Positions 1 through 11,800 of a stretch of DNA of 64,000 nucleotides are shown here, piece after piece; position 1 is the first letter of the stretch, and every line of letters starts with the position of its first letter. The DNA comes from Corythucha ciliata (Eukaryota; Arthropoda; Insecta; Hemiptera; Tingidae): assembly GCA_038030265.1 (NCBI GenBank), contig CM075938.1:19693009-19757008 (forward strand), in the 5' to 3' direction. The translations under genes and the position numbers were made by a program. The notes below the pieces were generated by a model. It was not told the DNA's origin. It saw nothing but the letters and a program-made list of their open reading frames with translations, and made no database searches.

Positions 1-463
1 TCCTTGGGTTTTACAGCAGGTCCCCTGAATAAACTGACTTGAATCTCGTAGTGATTCTTGATGAATACTTTTTAAAAATCATGAGACCTCCGCCCGTAAT
101 TGCAAAGATACACGGGCTTTGCAACTTTTGCAAGCTGTTAGAGGGCCAAACGATCAAATTCCGAGGGCTAATTAATAGGTACAGGAGCCCTGAGGCATAA
201 CTTTCCTATAGTTTCAAAGTGAATTAATCCGTTATTGGAGCAATTATGAATCGATATACCCATCCAATATTGGCCAGAAATGATAATGTTTTAATTTTTA
301 TGGCGAAATTAATAGATTAAAGGCTTGACTTCACGGCTTCTATTAAGATTTTCGGGTAAACAAGCCTTGTCGTGGCTCTCTGCGCATACTGTGGCCCAAA
401 ATACAGATATGTAATTGTTGGTTAAAGGGCCGTCTATCGGGGCACCTTTAATACCAAGAAGCA
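1..463. other. unassigned AT-rich sequence at window start
   Basis: No gene or clear repeat is visible. A few words such as AGAGGGCCAAACGATCAAATT near 155 faintly resemble the 31-bp island repeat found elsewhere, so this may be the edge of an island whose start lies outside the window. Confidence 0.3.
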
Positions 464-657
464 CTATAAGTTCCTACGAGTACTGACAGTCCGCCATGTT
501 TGGTCCCCCCCTCCACATAGGAATCAAATAGATTTGATATCTCTCATTCGCTGCTCCGGTCATATAGGTTACGCTCACCAGCCAATCACAAGCCCTCCCC
601 TCACTAAAGGACCACATATGGCGGGTATTGTCAGTACCTTTGTGTAACTATAGGTTC
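464..657. mobile_element. foldback / MITE-like element, about 190 bp
   Basis: The segment at 481-506 (TACTGACAGTCCGCCATG then TTTGGTCC) is repeated in inverted orientation at 609-636, whose reverse complement reads TACTGACAATACCCGCCATA then TGTGGTCC. Weaker inverted similarity (CTATAAGTT against CTATAGTTA) continues outward to about 464 and 657. The arms flank roughly 100 bp of unrelated sequence. There is no open frame, so it would be non-autonomous. I could not define a target-site duplication, so the family is unassigned. Confidence 0.5.
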
Positions 658-719
658 TCTAGTAACGGCCTCTACAGCGGCATTGGGAGGAGGCACTGCC
701 CCTTATAATAGCCCACCTC

Positions 720-985
720 CGTCATCGCCTCATCGGGTGGCCGATGATCCCTAATGATCTCCGCCTACTCAGATCACCACCGAGGACGTTTTCGAACGCG
801 CAGTGCCACCTCCATGGTGTTGGGGCCAACACCGCCGATCCACCACCACCTCTGGAGAACTTGTGGCTTGAAACCCACAGCAGCGTCAGAAAACCAGTGG
901 CATGCGACCTGCGACGTTTCAGCGCCGGGAAACTCTCCAGTGTGACCAGTAAAGTAATCACCCTCTGCCATCACCACTTCCCGTT
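720..985. other. GC-rich segment with overlapping open frames, function unknown
   Basis: This stretch is clearly GC-richer than its surroundings and is open for 60-80 codons in several frames on both strands at once. That pattern is expected from high GC content and does not by itself indicate a gene. The forward frame from the ATG near 754 and the frame from 744 give Pro/His-rich peptides I do not recognise. It could be a decayed exon or transposon fragment. No splice sites or domain motifs stand out. Confidence 0.2.
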
Positions 986-1021
986 GTGATTGTACTTGGA
1001 GCTTGATTGCGATAGAGAGCT

Positions 1022-1172
1022 TAATTATGGTAAATTGAGGTTAGAGAGGAGTTTTATTGTGGTTGGGGTTGGGGAGCATTTTTGTGGTTGGCGAGGAATT
1101 GAGAATCGTTGTGGTTGGTGCTATATTGAGGTTGATGCTATATTGTGGTTGGTGCAAGAGGTGAGGTGTGAT
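1022..1172 (+). repeat. 17-bp minisatellite, block 1
   Basis: Degenerate tandem copies of a unit close to ATTGTGGTTGGTGCTAT. The best copies lie near 1105-1170 (TTGTGGTTGGTGCTATATTG), with more decayed ones upstream (GTTTTATTGTGGTTGGGG). It is the same unit and orientation as the block at 1921-2245, about 750 bp away. Confidence 0.7.
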
Positions 1173-1185
1173 TTCACTGTCGGTG

Positions 1186-1215
1186 ATTTTGTCACTGTGA
1201 CTACTCCGTCACTGT
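1186..1215. repeat. GTCACTGTGAC palindrome-type motif, copy 1
   Basis: Contains TCACTGT and GGTGATTTTGTCACTGTGAC. The TCACTGTGA core is a near-perfect palindrome. It immediately follows minisatellite block 1. Similar words recur at 1828-1905 just before block 2, so the two composite blocks share components in opposite order. Confidence 0.45.
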
Positions 1216-1827
1216 TGGCTCAGGGGACGACCACATTGAAATCCCCGTTCCGACCCTCTAACGGTGATATTCCTCTTCACTAATATCGTCGCCTCTTCAT
1301 TCGTCACTTCTATCGCTTCACTGCGCTAGAGTCTCTTGAATTAAAATATTGGAGCCGTCACCACATAGCACTTTACCAGTTCCTCTATCGCCCCAATGAA
1401 CTCAGTATAGCATTCTCCCCAAGTCTATCCCTTGTCTGTTGACTTTTCTTAGACTTATCGTTAGTATTTAACTTTTAGTGTAGGTAATATATTTTTATAC
1501 ACTTCGTTTTCCAAGATTTGTGCTACGGGGATCTTGTATAATTTTACTTTTTTTAAAACACCTTCCTAGGTAAATTCGTGCATTGCAGTTTTTGAGCCAT
1601 GACTCACCTTCATGTTTGCATTTGAGGCTGTGGGTTTGATAACTTCTTAGAAAAATAATTTTTTCGTATTTTTATCACCGATGCAAAAAAAATTGATTTG
1701 CGAAATCGTGTCTCTCATTGCGCTATTAGTAGGCTTTGTTGGGTTTGGGAATGAAATTCACACGGATACCGGCGAGTCCGGTGACATTAGGCGTTTGCTC
1801 AAACGACCTGCTACAGTAGTCACTTAA

Positions 1828-1905
1828 GTGACAAAATCACTGGTTTTTGTCACAGTGACCGCACAGTCACCGGAGCTAGTTGTCACTGTGACCGATAAAA
1901 GCTGT
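1828..1905. repeat. GTCACTGTGAC motif cluster, copy 2
   Basis: Several short TGAC/GTCA words are packed together: GTGACAAAATCACTGG, GTCACAGTGACCGCACAGTC, GTTGTCACTGTGACCG and GCTGTCACGTCAC. Part of it is the reverse complement of the copy near 1195-1210. It directly precedes minisatellite block 2. No function is evident. Confidence 0.45.
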
Positions 1906-1920
1906 CACGTCACACCTCTA

Positions 1921-2245
1921 GTTGGTGCTATATTGTGGTTGGTATACTATATTGTGGTTGGCTCTATATTGTGGTTGGTGCTATATTGCGGTTGTTGCTA
2001 TACTGTGGTTGGTGCTATATGGTGGTTGGTGCTACGTTTTGGTTGAAGATTTATCTCTTTCGTGGTTCGAGATCATTGATGTGGATGTTACCTCACTGTG
2101 GTTGAGTTTTATTACTGTATGGTTGAAGAGTATTATTGTGATTGGAAATCATTATTGTGGTTAGGGATCATTATTGACGTTGAGGAGCATTATTGAGATT
2201 GGAGACTTTCATTGTGGTTAAAGAGCTTTACTGTGGTTGGGGATT
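1921..2245 (+). repeat. 17-bp minisatellite, block 2
   Basis: Tandem, partly degenerate copies of CTATATTGTGGTTGGTG. The 1921-2045 portion is well preserved (about seven units). From 2060 to 2245 the units are diverged (TTATTGTGGTTAGGGATC, TTACTGTGGTTGGGGATT). A frame running through it (1922-2164) encodes only the periodic Cys-Gly-Trp/Leu-Trp pattern of the repeat, so I do not call a gene. Confidence 0.8.
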
Positions 2246-2317
2246 AATTGAAGTTATTTCCCCTTCCCAGAAAACTATAGTTTTAGTTTAAGATTAGTTT
2301 TTGAAACAGTGAGTTTT

Positions 2318-2445
2318 GGTTAAGTTTTGGTTTTTGTAAGAGCCAAACGTGCAAAATTGGTTTTTGAAAGAATCATGGAAATTGTGCTTTCAGAAATTTT
2401 TACACCGACACGAAATTGGATTTCATGAGAATTAAGCCTCCGCAG
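2318..2445 (+). repeat. 31-bp island repeat, orientation A (short block)
   Basis: Reads AAGAGCCAAACGTGCAAAATT then GGTTTTTGAAAG near 2338-2370, followed by decayed units (CACGAAATTGGATTTC near 2419). It matches the degenerate 30-31 bp unit that makes up the islands elsewhere in the window. Confidence 0.5.
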
Positions 2446-5400
2446 ATCTCAAAAAAAATCCCTCGGAAATCCTTGGATTCGACGCGTTTAAAGAACAGAA
2501 TGAAGCGATTGCCCCCATTCATCCCCTCGCCACTACTTGGTTCATCCTGTGGAGTTATAAAATATTCAATATAAGGGAAGAAAAAACGCCTAGTGCGAGA
2601 TAAAACTCGTTTGTTTTTCTCTCGCTCTTCACCACAAACGCAAAATTACACGGTTATTTGAAATCAACATAAATTACGCGTTCTACTTTTAAGGACCTGC
2701 ATCACTAACCCTTCCCTCTTTGCTCTAAACACCCCACCCCTTCACCGCTCTAGCAACCATCGTTTATTAAAATCGAGCAAATTGTTTGAAACCGGATTTG
2801 CCCCCGCGCCCTCTGAGCGAGAGAGAAGTAGCACAGATGAACGTAGTCCCTCATCATACCTGCAACGAGAGGGAACTAGGAAACTTTGTGTGTGTGTGTG
2901 TTTGATCACAATCACATTGTGATTGTCACACGGTAAAAAGAAAGAAAGAAAGAAAAAAAAAAAAAAAAAGCAAAAATGGAACAGTGAAATTAAAAGCAAA
3001 CAATGGCGGGAACAGGAGAGAGGGTAAAAAAAAAAATGTTTGCCCGTACACCACAATTCTGTAAAAACTCAAATAAGAAAACCCCGAACATTTAGCAACA
3101 CTACATTGTTCAATAAATGGTTGAGGTGAAAGCCAACTACCCCCCCCCCCGTCCCATTTACCATCCATTTCCCAATGGATGGACCTCTAGTAACAGAGAA
3201 ATACTTGGTCTAAAAATTGTCGTCCAAATTGAGACATTTTGTCAAAAGGAGACGTCCAGCGTGAATATAAACTATGAAGGGGGGGAGGGAGTGCGCCTCT
3301 TCTCGCCTGCTTCTTTATTAGAACTCAAACGCCGCTCTAATTAAGACCCCCCCCCTTTTAAAAAAAGTTTCGAAGCGTCCAATTAACGAAAAAAATTAAC
3401 AACTTTGGGCAGCTTCTCTCTTCCTTTATTGAACCCGTGAGAGAGGAGAAGAGATGACCGAGCGAAAGCATAATGTAGGTATAGTAGTGGATGCATTTTA
3501 ATGTTCTAATTCCCACGATTTTTCGTTTAAAAGATTAAACTCAAAGAACCAGTTCTGATTACTGTAGTGGAGTGGTTGGTGTTGGGGGGGGGGGGGGCTC
3601 CGGTTTTAACGAAGCTCGACGTTTGTAAGGTTTTAGTGGTCAAACCTGATATTTTTGAATCAGATTCTCTGGCTCATAAAACAGACAAAGTTTTGAAAAA
3701 TTGTTAAGGCTGTTTTTCTTTACCACCCACCATTGAAAAGGTTTTCAGTTGCAAGGTTTTTCTTTATCTTTCTTCCTTTTTTTTTAGGATGGTGCGTGCG
3801 TTTTATCACGTCCCTCAACGGTTTAATGATTGACGAAAAAAAAGACTATCCTCTGTGGTTGGCGTTGTTAGCTAGATGAGTGGGGGGAGGGAAACCTCCC
3901 ATGTTTTTCCTTTTTTTTCTTCTTTTTCGAGAAATAAACACGTCGTTCCTATTCGTGTGCTACCTATAGATGTATTTTATACACTTCGTCGTACACCGTA
4001 TTATTGCTTTAACCATTTCCTTTATACCAAGACGATTGGCTGGGGGTTATAGGGTGGAAAGGAGGGGGGAGTTTTCAACCAAAATTAGGATCGAGACCTC
4101 ACGCAGTAAAGCTTTAGTATTCCGAGCGCAGGAAAACATTGATGGTGATGGTTATAGTGAGGGGAGGGGAGGGGGGATGACCCGGTAAATAAACCAGTGA
4201 GCTTCCCAAACTACCGTGGTTCCATTTTAAACAGACGCTGTAAAGGCCTCTCTGCCATGGGGGGCCTTTCCACCGATGCTTTTATTTTATTTACTATCCC
4301 CCGAAAAACTAATTTTTTATTCCTCTTTTTTATGAACTTCTTTCTGGAAGATTTTAAACAAAAATGAATTCTATTCCTAGCTCGTTGAATGATTTTTTTG
4401 GGTTAAATTTCAAGTCTTAGACGTTCTCACCCCTCCCCGCGCCCTTTCCTAGTTATCTCCAGTAGCCAAGGTAACCGTCTAGACCTTCCACCCCCTCCTC
4501 CTTCACCCAATACCGCCCTATTTTTTAACCCCCTTCGTTTTTCCTTCATTGCAGTATAAATAAACAGCCAAGGGCAGTGCGGCAGAAAGAAAAAGGATCT
4601 GGACTGGAAGCGTTTTCCAGCCTGCCGGCTTTCTTCCTCGCCTCCTCACCCTCTTTTTTCGAGGTCTTATCAAACGAATTTTCACTCTTGAAGTAAATCT
4701 GAGCTGTGTCGATCAAAAAACTGTCGGACCGAAGGATTTTACGCGATAAAAAAAAACCTTCGCTTGAGGAAAAGGGCTACTGGGATACGAAATTGCTATA
4801 AAATTACAATACACGGTTAATTGGTTCTAATAATGGTTGTCTGGAGACGAGCTAATTAAAGCATTAATTTTAATTGAAAGTGTCTCGTATTCAAGGAGGT
4901 CGTTTCTACCTCTCGCAGTGTAATTACTAATTATAAAGGCTCTTTTCAACAACTTATCCACGTGACGTATTTGGCTAGGGGCCGAGGTCTGATGGCCAGT
5001 GCCACGAGGAGGGTAAAGCCACGAAGGTGTTGAAGGGGGTGGGGGTGGCCCTTGATGTTGATAGGCAAAAAACCGAACAATTCAACACGAGAAACGGGCA
5101 AGTTTACTCCCGCAAGCTACTGACACTGAACCGAATTCTTTTTACATCCTCAGATTGAGAGAGAAAAAAGGATGAGAGGAAAAGAGACGCAATTATATCG
5201 CCACTCCCCTTAATCATAACCGGCTACATGCGCTCCCTCAAACCACACTATTTTGCGATAAATCCTTGGAGAAAACCAGGAAAAGCGGCTCGTTGGGAAA
5301 TAAGGGAGTGGTAAGACCTATGAAATGGTGTGGTGTGGTGGGGAGTGGACGATAAATTATTACAAGTTTCATTTTCCTCCACCTTATACTTTCGTCTCTT

Positions 5401-6889
5401 CGCCAACCGCTACAAACCACGGTGGTATTTGCTTCCACCCGTAACCAATCTTTCGCTCCATGGTTGGGCTCCTCTGCCAAACGAAAAAAAGGGATCTGAG
5501 TATGACGGGGGTAGGAGGGAGGGCAAAAGGAAATAATGCGGCAGAAGGGAGAAAAGTCCTGGAATATAAATCAGTAAATTTCATTGATGACCGGAACATC
5601 TTCGTACAAGTCACTCCCCTCATCACCCTCCCATAAGCGCAGCTTTTTTTTTTTTATAAAATCACATAAGTCAGCCTGACTTTCAACATACCACAACCTT
5701 TTACACATCACCACCAACCTCAGCCCCACCACCACAGTTTTTTCTATTCAAAACTCACGTTGACGGCTTGTTTCGAATTAACTGTAAAACGCCACATTGC
5801 ACATTTTTTTGCGTCTTCCCTCTCCACTTCAGACACCAAAGACTGTTTCTTGGAAGAAGTACAGGCAATGGACTATGAACAATTACCCAGAACTTTTTTG
5901 CAAACTCATAGACCACGTGTGTTTTTTTTTACCCTGCTTTTTCAAAGCAAAAGATCCTCCGTCCTAACTTCGAATGGAAGCGAACCCGCATTTTTTGCTT
6001 TACACGAACGAGTTCTTGCACAACCCCTCCGCCCACCTCCGGCCAACAAGCTTTGTAAAGAGTTTCGCGATTTTTAGAATCCCGGTTGGCTGATAGTACC
6101 GAGACTCGGGTAAATAATAAAAAACCGTTCCTGTCTCACCGTTTCCCGAAGCAACAAAGTTTCGAATTGAAGTGAAATGTGGCGACTCATGGCAAGTCGA
6201 GTGAGTCGCTTCACGTAAATAATGTTCGCGTTGGGGTTGTAACTTTTCTATTTTTACTCTCAGGAAATCGATATGACTCGCTGGGATACCATTACTTTGG
6301 TGTGTGGAGGCACAATGGACTGCTAAGGTTCTAGAGTTGGGCCTTCCATCAAGGGACCGGTGGTGGAGTGGGGTGAGGGCACTTGTTGTCTATCGTACTG
6401 GCGGAGCGTAAGGCCCCGAGCCCAGAACCCTCTAAAATCGTGGTCCCATAAATGCCATTCATCCAACCGTATTGTCACCTTATGTCTCACACCCGACTAA
6501 TTTGCGAAAGAGGGAAAGAAGGGAAGCTTATAGACCTATTCTCTTCACGTGATACGCACGGTATGGTAAGGTCGACCACGACATCACTCGACGTCTACTA
6601 ACCGCTCACTAAAAGTCTCACACTCGCACATTGGCTATTGCTGGCAATATGGAGGAATCCCGGGCAGATTTCCTCAAGCCAAACATTTGCAGCAAGTCAC
6701 AGCACTCCACCCCACGGGATCACAGCGTTTTCAAACGTTCAACCTCAGTTTGGCTTACCGATTCAGCACGCCATAATGAACAATTGACCGGCTACTACAA
6801 ATCTCCGCACCTTCGGTGCAATTTTCACCATAAATCTCTTACGAAGGTACCACCACAATGCAGGGTTTCAGCGGTCGTTTAATGGTGCC
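2446..6889. other. plain region: no gene seen; poly-G/C tracts and simple sequence
   Basis: No coding region, RNA gene or transposon end is recognised. It holds a (GT)7-like run at 2887-2901, a GAAA/A-rich tract at 2937-2969, C runs at 3140-3150 and 3347-3355, and a 14-base G run at 3584-3597. Open frames of 60-105 codons (for example 5760-6077) start at non-ATG codons or overlap low-complexity tracts and look accidental. Confidence 0.6.
2887..2926. repeat. GT microsatellite followed by hairpin-forming inverted repeat
   Basis: A TG dinucleotide run (2887-2901) is followed by ACAATCAC (2908-2915), a 3-base spacer and GTGATTGT (2919-2926), which is a perfect 8-bp inverted repeat. Confidence 0.6.
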
Positions 6890-7000
6890 TCAATTTATCA
6901 ATTTCGCCTGTCTATCTTTTTGAAAACCATCAGGAAATGAGAGATACAGCTGGCAGTCTGAAACTCAAAATTTCGTCGGTGTGTCGGCTCCACGACTGCT
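6890..7000 (-). repeat. 31-bp island repeat, orientation B (5' part, split by a MITE)
   Basis: Contains ATCAATTTCGCCTGTCTATC then TTTTTGAAAACC, and AAAATTTCGTCGGTGTGTCG then GCTC. It is interrupted at the TAA at 7000 by the element starting at 7003 and resumes at about 7890. Confidence 0.5.
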
Positions 7001-7002
7001 AA

Positions 7003-7486
7003 GGCCCGGTGCACACTTGCGTTTTTTTAAGCTGCGGTGCCGCCACCGCGGCGGTTGATTTGCGGCACATTTTGCCTAGCAACATCAATACATAGCATTG
7101 AAAAACGCAACAGAAACCTCTTTTAACACACGAAGTGTGAAGCTCTGATGAAGCTTTGTACCTTTTAAACCACTTTTGACCCGAACAAAGGTCTTAATCA
7201 CTTACTAATTGACAATATTATAAGGACTAATATATCCCAAGATGTATAGCTTTGGCTATACCAACGCCAATTCATTTCTAAAAAGTGTAAAGAGCTTCAA
7301 TCGAGTGGATATACATTTTGAAATTCGAGTTCCCTCCAACTACTTATCTGAAAGAGGTGCCGCGACTAGAAAAACCGCATGTGTGCATTGCTTCATAGCA
7401 ACTAATGTATTTTAAGACAATACAGACCGCCAGAGCGGTGCCACCGCGGCGCCGCAGCTTGGAAAAACGCAAGTGTGCACTGGGCC
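7003..7486. mobile_element. PIF/Harbinger-like MITE, 484 bp, TAA target duplication
   Basis: The left end GGCCCGGTGCACACTTGCG (then a T-run, AAGCTGCGG) and the reverse complement of the right end, GGCCCAGTGCACACTTGCG (then TTTTTCCAAGCTGCGG), form terminal inverted repeats of about 45 bp. TAA lies immediately outside both ends (7000-7002, 7487-7489), fitting the TWA target duplications of PIF/Harbinger elements. No transposase frame is present, so it is non-autonomous. It lies within an orientation-B repeat island. The superfamily assignment rests on target site and end sequence only. Confidence 0.7.
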
Positions 7487-7498
7487 TAAACTTTACTG

Positions 7499-7735
7499 TA
7501 GGTGCCGCAGATTTCCCCCTGCCCATCGGACGGGAGGGGTGGAGACTGACGTCACCAGCAGTCCTTTGCTCCCGATTGCTCACCGTAGAGCAGCAGAGCA
7601 AGTTAATTTTGAAATTGAAGTTTATGATTTCTCAAAAATCACAACCCAATAACAATTAATAACGTACTGGGTCTAGCGCAATGGCGGTTGGGACTGCTCG
7701 TGATGTAGGTGAAGGACAGTGATCTGCGGCACCTA
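7499..7735. mobile_element. foldback element with 14-bp perfect terminal inverted repeats
   Basis: TAGGTGCCGCAGAT at 7499-7512 is matched by ATCTGCGGCACCTA at 7722-7735, a perfect 14-bp inverted repeat. If the outer TA is the target duplication, the ends are GGTGCCGCAGAT flanked by TA, as in Tc1/mariner-type MITEs. It lies between two near-identical copies of the right end of the 7003-7486 element, so it may have been captured during duplication or inserted between the copies. No coding potential. Confidence 0.5.
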
Positions 7736-7755
7736 TAGAAAATTTAGACACCTTG

Positions 7756-7886
7756 GGTGCCGCGACTAGAAAAACCGCTTGTGTGCATTGCTTCATAGCA
7801 ACTAATGTATTTTTAAACAATACAGACCGCCAGAGCGGTGCCGCCGCGGCGCCGCAGCTTGGAAAAACGCAAGTGTGCACTGGGCC
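7756..7886. mobile_element. second copy of the right end of the 7003-7486 MITE
   Basis: Positions 7356-7489 recur at 7756-7889 at an offset of exactly 400 bp. By eye only about four differences occur in 134 bp. The copy ends in the same inverted terminus (reverse complement GGCCCAGTGCACACTTGCG) followed by TAA at 7887-7889. No matching left end lies between the copies, so this is a truncated copy or an internal duplication rather than a complete element. Confidence 0.75.
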
Positions 7887-7889
7887 TAA

Positions 7890-8570
7890 ATTATCAATTT
7901 CACGCGTTTAGCTTTCTGAAACTTTTTCGTAATTCCGACCCGTTATAAAACCAAACTTCACGAAATACAATTTCACAGGATTGGATCTTTCAAAAACCAA
8001 TTTTGCCAATTTTAACAATTTTGCGGATTCAGCTATACTTCAGAAAAGCAATTTCGCGTGAGTTGACTCATTCAAAAAGTAATTCCGCAGGTTTGACTCC
8101 GTTTAAAAGCAATTCACTTTATACGCAATAACCCATTTCGTGGCGTTGTCTCTTTCAAAAAAGAGTAGCTAAAAAAAAGAAAAAAACAACAATTATTGTG
8201 GATTCGGCTCTCTGATAAGACCCAATTTTTTATTTTTTATTTTTTGTGTTCGGTTCGTTGAAATACCAATTTCTCTATTTGGCTGTCTAAAATACAAAGA
8301 ATTACTGGTTGATGGGCCCACCAAAACTACGAATTACGCGTGTTCGTGTCCTTATAAAACTTATGTCGACAGTTTGACGGCTTATAAAACCAATTTCACG
8401 GATTTGATTCATGCAAAAATCACAATATATCGGGGGATTAGCTCTTAATAACAAATGCTGTGGGTCTGGCTCTTTTAAAAACCAATTTCACATGTTTGAC
8501 TCTTTAACAAACCAATTTTGCTAAGTTGGACTATTAAAAATAAGCAATTTCGCGGGCTTGGCTGTGTCTG
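7890..8570 (-). repeat. 31-bp island repeat array, orientation B
   Basis: About 20 degenerate units such as ACAATTTCACAGGATTGGAT then CTTTCAAAAACC, and CAATTTCGCGTGAGTTGACT then CATTCAAAAAG. Spacing between CTTTCAAAA or ATTCAAAA words is about 30 bp. Individual units differ by many substitutions, so the array is old. Confidence 0.7.
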
Positions 8571-8734
8571 CGCCCGAAAATTATTCAACACACCGTCTGT
8601 AAAACTTTCCGTACCACACCGGATCGCTGACCGCTGAGTTGGTACGGGAATGATCAAGAGTCGCATGCGGGCAGCTATGTGCTGTTTCCTGTCGATGAAC
8701 CACAGCCTGCAGCTTCGAGTCAGAGGCAGAATAA

Positions 8735-8872
8735 GGGCCGTATTCAGAAACCCTCCTTCACGAAGCCTTAACTAAAGGAGTTGAAAAATGTGTTGGTTTA
8801 TAAAAATATGTCATCTGTTTTGAAGCGCTTAAAGGAGATGTAAAGGTTAAGGTTGGTTTCTGAATACGGCCC
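8735..8872. mobile_element. 138-bp MITE, perfect 18-bp inverted ends, TAA target duplication
   Basis: It begins GGGCCGTATTCAGAAACC and ends with the exact reverse complement. TAA flanks both sides (8732-8734, 8873-8875). The arms continue with weaker complementarity (CCTTAACTAAAGGAG against CTTAAAGGAGATG). It shares the internal word TCATCTGTTTTGAA and the exact length with the element at 24862-24999, marking them as one family. The target site suggests PIF/Harbinger. Non-autonomous. Confidence 0.8.
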
Positions 8873-8875
8873 TAA

Positions 8876-11800
8876 GGCTCAATTCGGTCTTAACCATGAT
8901 GGAAGAGCCTGCTGGATCATAATCGAAGGCCCGTACAGTACACATAAGCGAGGCTTATTGGGGGCACCAGCCTTTGTCCCCCTCTCGATCCGGGTAGCTC
9001 ACAACTATTCGCCCCACCCCACCAACATCTCTCAGGGGCCCTTTTGTCGGCGGAGGGGGGGGGAGTCCCAGCGAGTGAAACGCTCAACCTAATATTATAT
9101 ACGGTTGATGGCCCTGAGGGGGTACTGATTCTGGGCTCCTCTCACCAGCAGCCCAGGAAAAGAACAAAGAACAAAGAAGAATAAAACATTTCACGCCGCC
9201 CTCCCTACCTTCGGTTTCCATGTAGGAAAAAAATGGTTATGCATAAAAAAACCCATATTTTATTCATATTATATTATTCTCCATTGAGGGGGGGGGGTTG
9301 CTTTACAAAATTGTACAGCAAGTAACGCCACATATATTAAATTGATGGCAACTGGATATAGGATATTCTTTCTGGGTATAAAAAAGGAAAGAGTGAGTAA
9401 AAATTGGTTCTGGTAAGGAACAACGATCGTCGTCGAAGCTCCGAGGGATATGGGGTTTCTGAATTGGGTCTACGGGGGTCGTAAAGATAGATATAAAATC
9501 GGGCTATCAGTCAGATTGATCTTGGTGAGGTGGGTGGGGTGGAGGCGGTTGGAGATGGTATAGGGATGTATTTGAAGGGTGGTTTTTCGGTGGAAAAGAA
9601 GAGAGAGAGAGTGAGTCAGAGACAAGTCACCTCGAAATATATTGTTATGGAGTTATGATTAGCACAGAAAAAAAGGGGGGAAACGAGAAGTTCGGCACTG
9701 TTAAAGGTGGTTGCGTGGGGGAGGGGGGCGTATTTTATTGCTTTCAAAATGACACAACGTTGGTGGGGTCGCTCCCTTGTAAGCCTTTACCCATACCATT
9801 TGATATCTATACAACATTTTTTTCCCGCCACCGAAGTTCCAGTTACTCAACCCCTCCCACCCTCTTCATATAACTCAAACACAATTTTTTTGATTGATAG
9901 GAGGTAATTTTTTTCTACTTCATTATTGAGCCAGACGCACAATTTTTTGTGCTTGTTTGTTCACATCACAATGTATATAGCTCAAAAGTGAAGATACTCT
10001 GAATGAGCGCACGTGGAGAGGGATGAGAGGCCAGATGAAAGCCAGAAAAGGGTTGAAATGGCGGGGAAGTTTTGGAAGTTTAAAGCCATTTTTCCCCTCT
10101 GCCCCTCCAACCATCGTGTTTGTTATACGGCTTCCTATTTTAAAATTTATTTCGCGGAAAACTGGACGTGTGTGTGGATTTAATAAACTTAGTTTATAAC
10201 GCTCTGACGTCGGTCATTAAATCTGTCGGAGTACCACCTGCGGTTTGGAAAGGTGAAGGAATGGAGGAGTGGAAGGGTATGTTTTATGGAATCCACTGAA
10301 AACTTCTCTCCGTGGAAAAGCAATGGAAAAGCGACGGAATGGGGGAGGGTGGGGGTAAAGCGTAGGAATCCCGAGCCTAACTTCTCTCGGTATACGTTTT
10401 TGTTGAGTTGATTGAGGATGCTGTGGAAAAAGGGAGGGGGGTGAAAGAGGACCATCGAATTACATTTTGGGGGCTGTTTGCCCCCACCCTTTCAACAATA
10501 AATTATGAGGATTGGGAGGGGGCGGGGCGTGAAAAAGAGCAATTTGAAAAGTATCCTGGAGCGCGAATTACATTTTTTTTCGCTCCCATAAAATAAACGA
10601 TGCCCTAGAGGTGTTCCTTCTGATTTTAAACTCTTGAGCAAAGCAAAACATTTTATATCAGAGAGGAAGCTCCTCGAAAAGTAAAATTCTGATGAAACAA
10701 TCAAACAAAAGCAGAACGAATAAAAAAAACAAAAACTCTTTCAAGGAGTTCAAGCTTTAAAGCTTCAATTTCAATCCTTATCCAATTTCAAGACGTTTTG
10801 GATCCAAGGGTTGAAGGACAGCATGGAAAGAATGGGAGGGGGCTACTCATCTCGTCATTTTCCTCCCTTTTAAAATAAGTTTCGATATTAACTAAAATCA
10901 AGTGAAGTGGATTGGCTATTCTCCTCCTCCTCCCCTTCCTCCCTCACCACATTATCCCAATATTCCACAAAAAGGGGTGAAGGGGAGGACATTAGAGAAT
11001 AAACCGACCCCCCCCCACCTCTTCTCTGAACGGTATGCATAATATCTCGAACCAACCAATTTTGGAGCTCTAACCCTCTAACCCTCTAACCCCCCCCCTC
11101 TACCAAACAGCGGTAACGTCAAAAGCAACTGTCGACTGTTGAGTTTTTAATAAGGATCCTCACTGCGCCACATTCACTCTGTGACAAGGTGAAGTAATAA
11201 GGGCTGATGGGAATGGTGGATCCGATTTCGTGTTTTGACTAACTACTTACTTCCTTCTTCAATGTTTAATGCGTGGGGAGGGGAGGTGAAAGTCCACGGT
11301 TCCTGGATGATATTTGTGCCTATAGATGCATCTTGAATGACTGACAAAGTTGTCTTCTTTCGACGTTGTTAACAATTTTTGTTTTAGAAAAGGGCGTTAA
11401 ACGCTTTCCCTTCATAAAGCGGCCTAGAAGCGAGATTAACTGAGACATTCTTCCATACCCTCCTCCCACCGTCACTCACTGTTTATAAAAACTTGAAACG
11501 ACGTTATTCATTGATAAAAGACGATAAACCATCTCATCAGGAGCAGAAAGTTAAGCTTCACTCTTCCCCGTAGTTTCCAGCCATCATCCCTATTTCATCA
11601 TACAGAATAGGCTGAAACTTGGATACTGAGGAGAAGGAGGGGTGTTTTTTATTACCTTATTCTCTCCTCCGGGTTCACTCATCCACCTTACAGCCTCCTT
11701 TCCCTCACTGTACTGTTCCTTCTGTAACGTTCTTCATATAGTGGAAGCTTCATTTCCTCCCAAGAAGTACTTCCCGGTAACCGGTTTATTACTATTTACT

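Noticed and set aside
1922..2164. Open frame with Cys-Gly-Trp/Leu-Trp periodicity
   Set aside because: It is simply the translation of the 17-bp minisatellite.
4251..4270. Terminator-like hairpin (AAAGGCC...GGCCTTT)
   Set aside because: Short, and bacterial-style terminators have no meaning in this eukaryotic context.
11068..11091. Telomere-like repeat
   Set aside because: The unit is CTCTAACC, three copies only, not the insect CCTAA repeat, and it runs into a poly-C tract.
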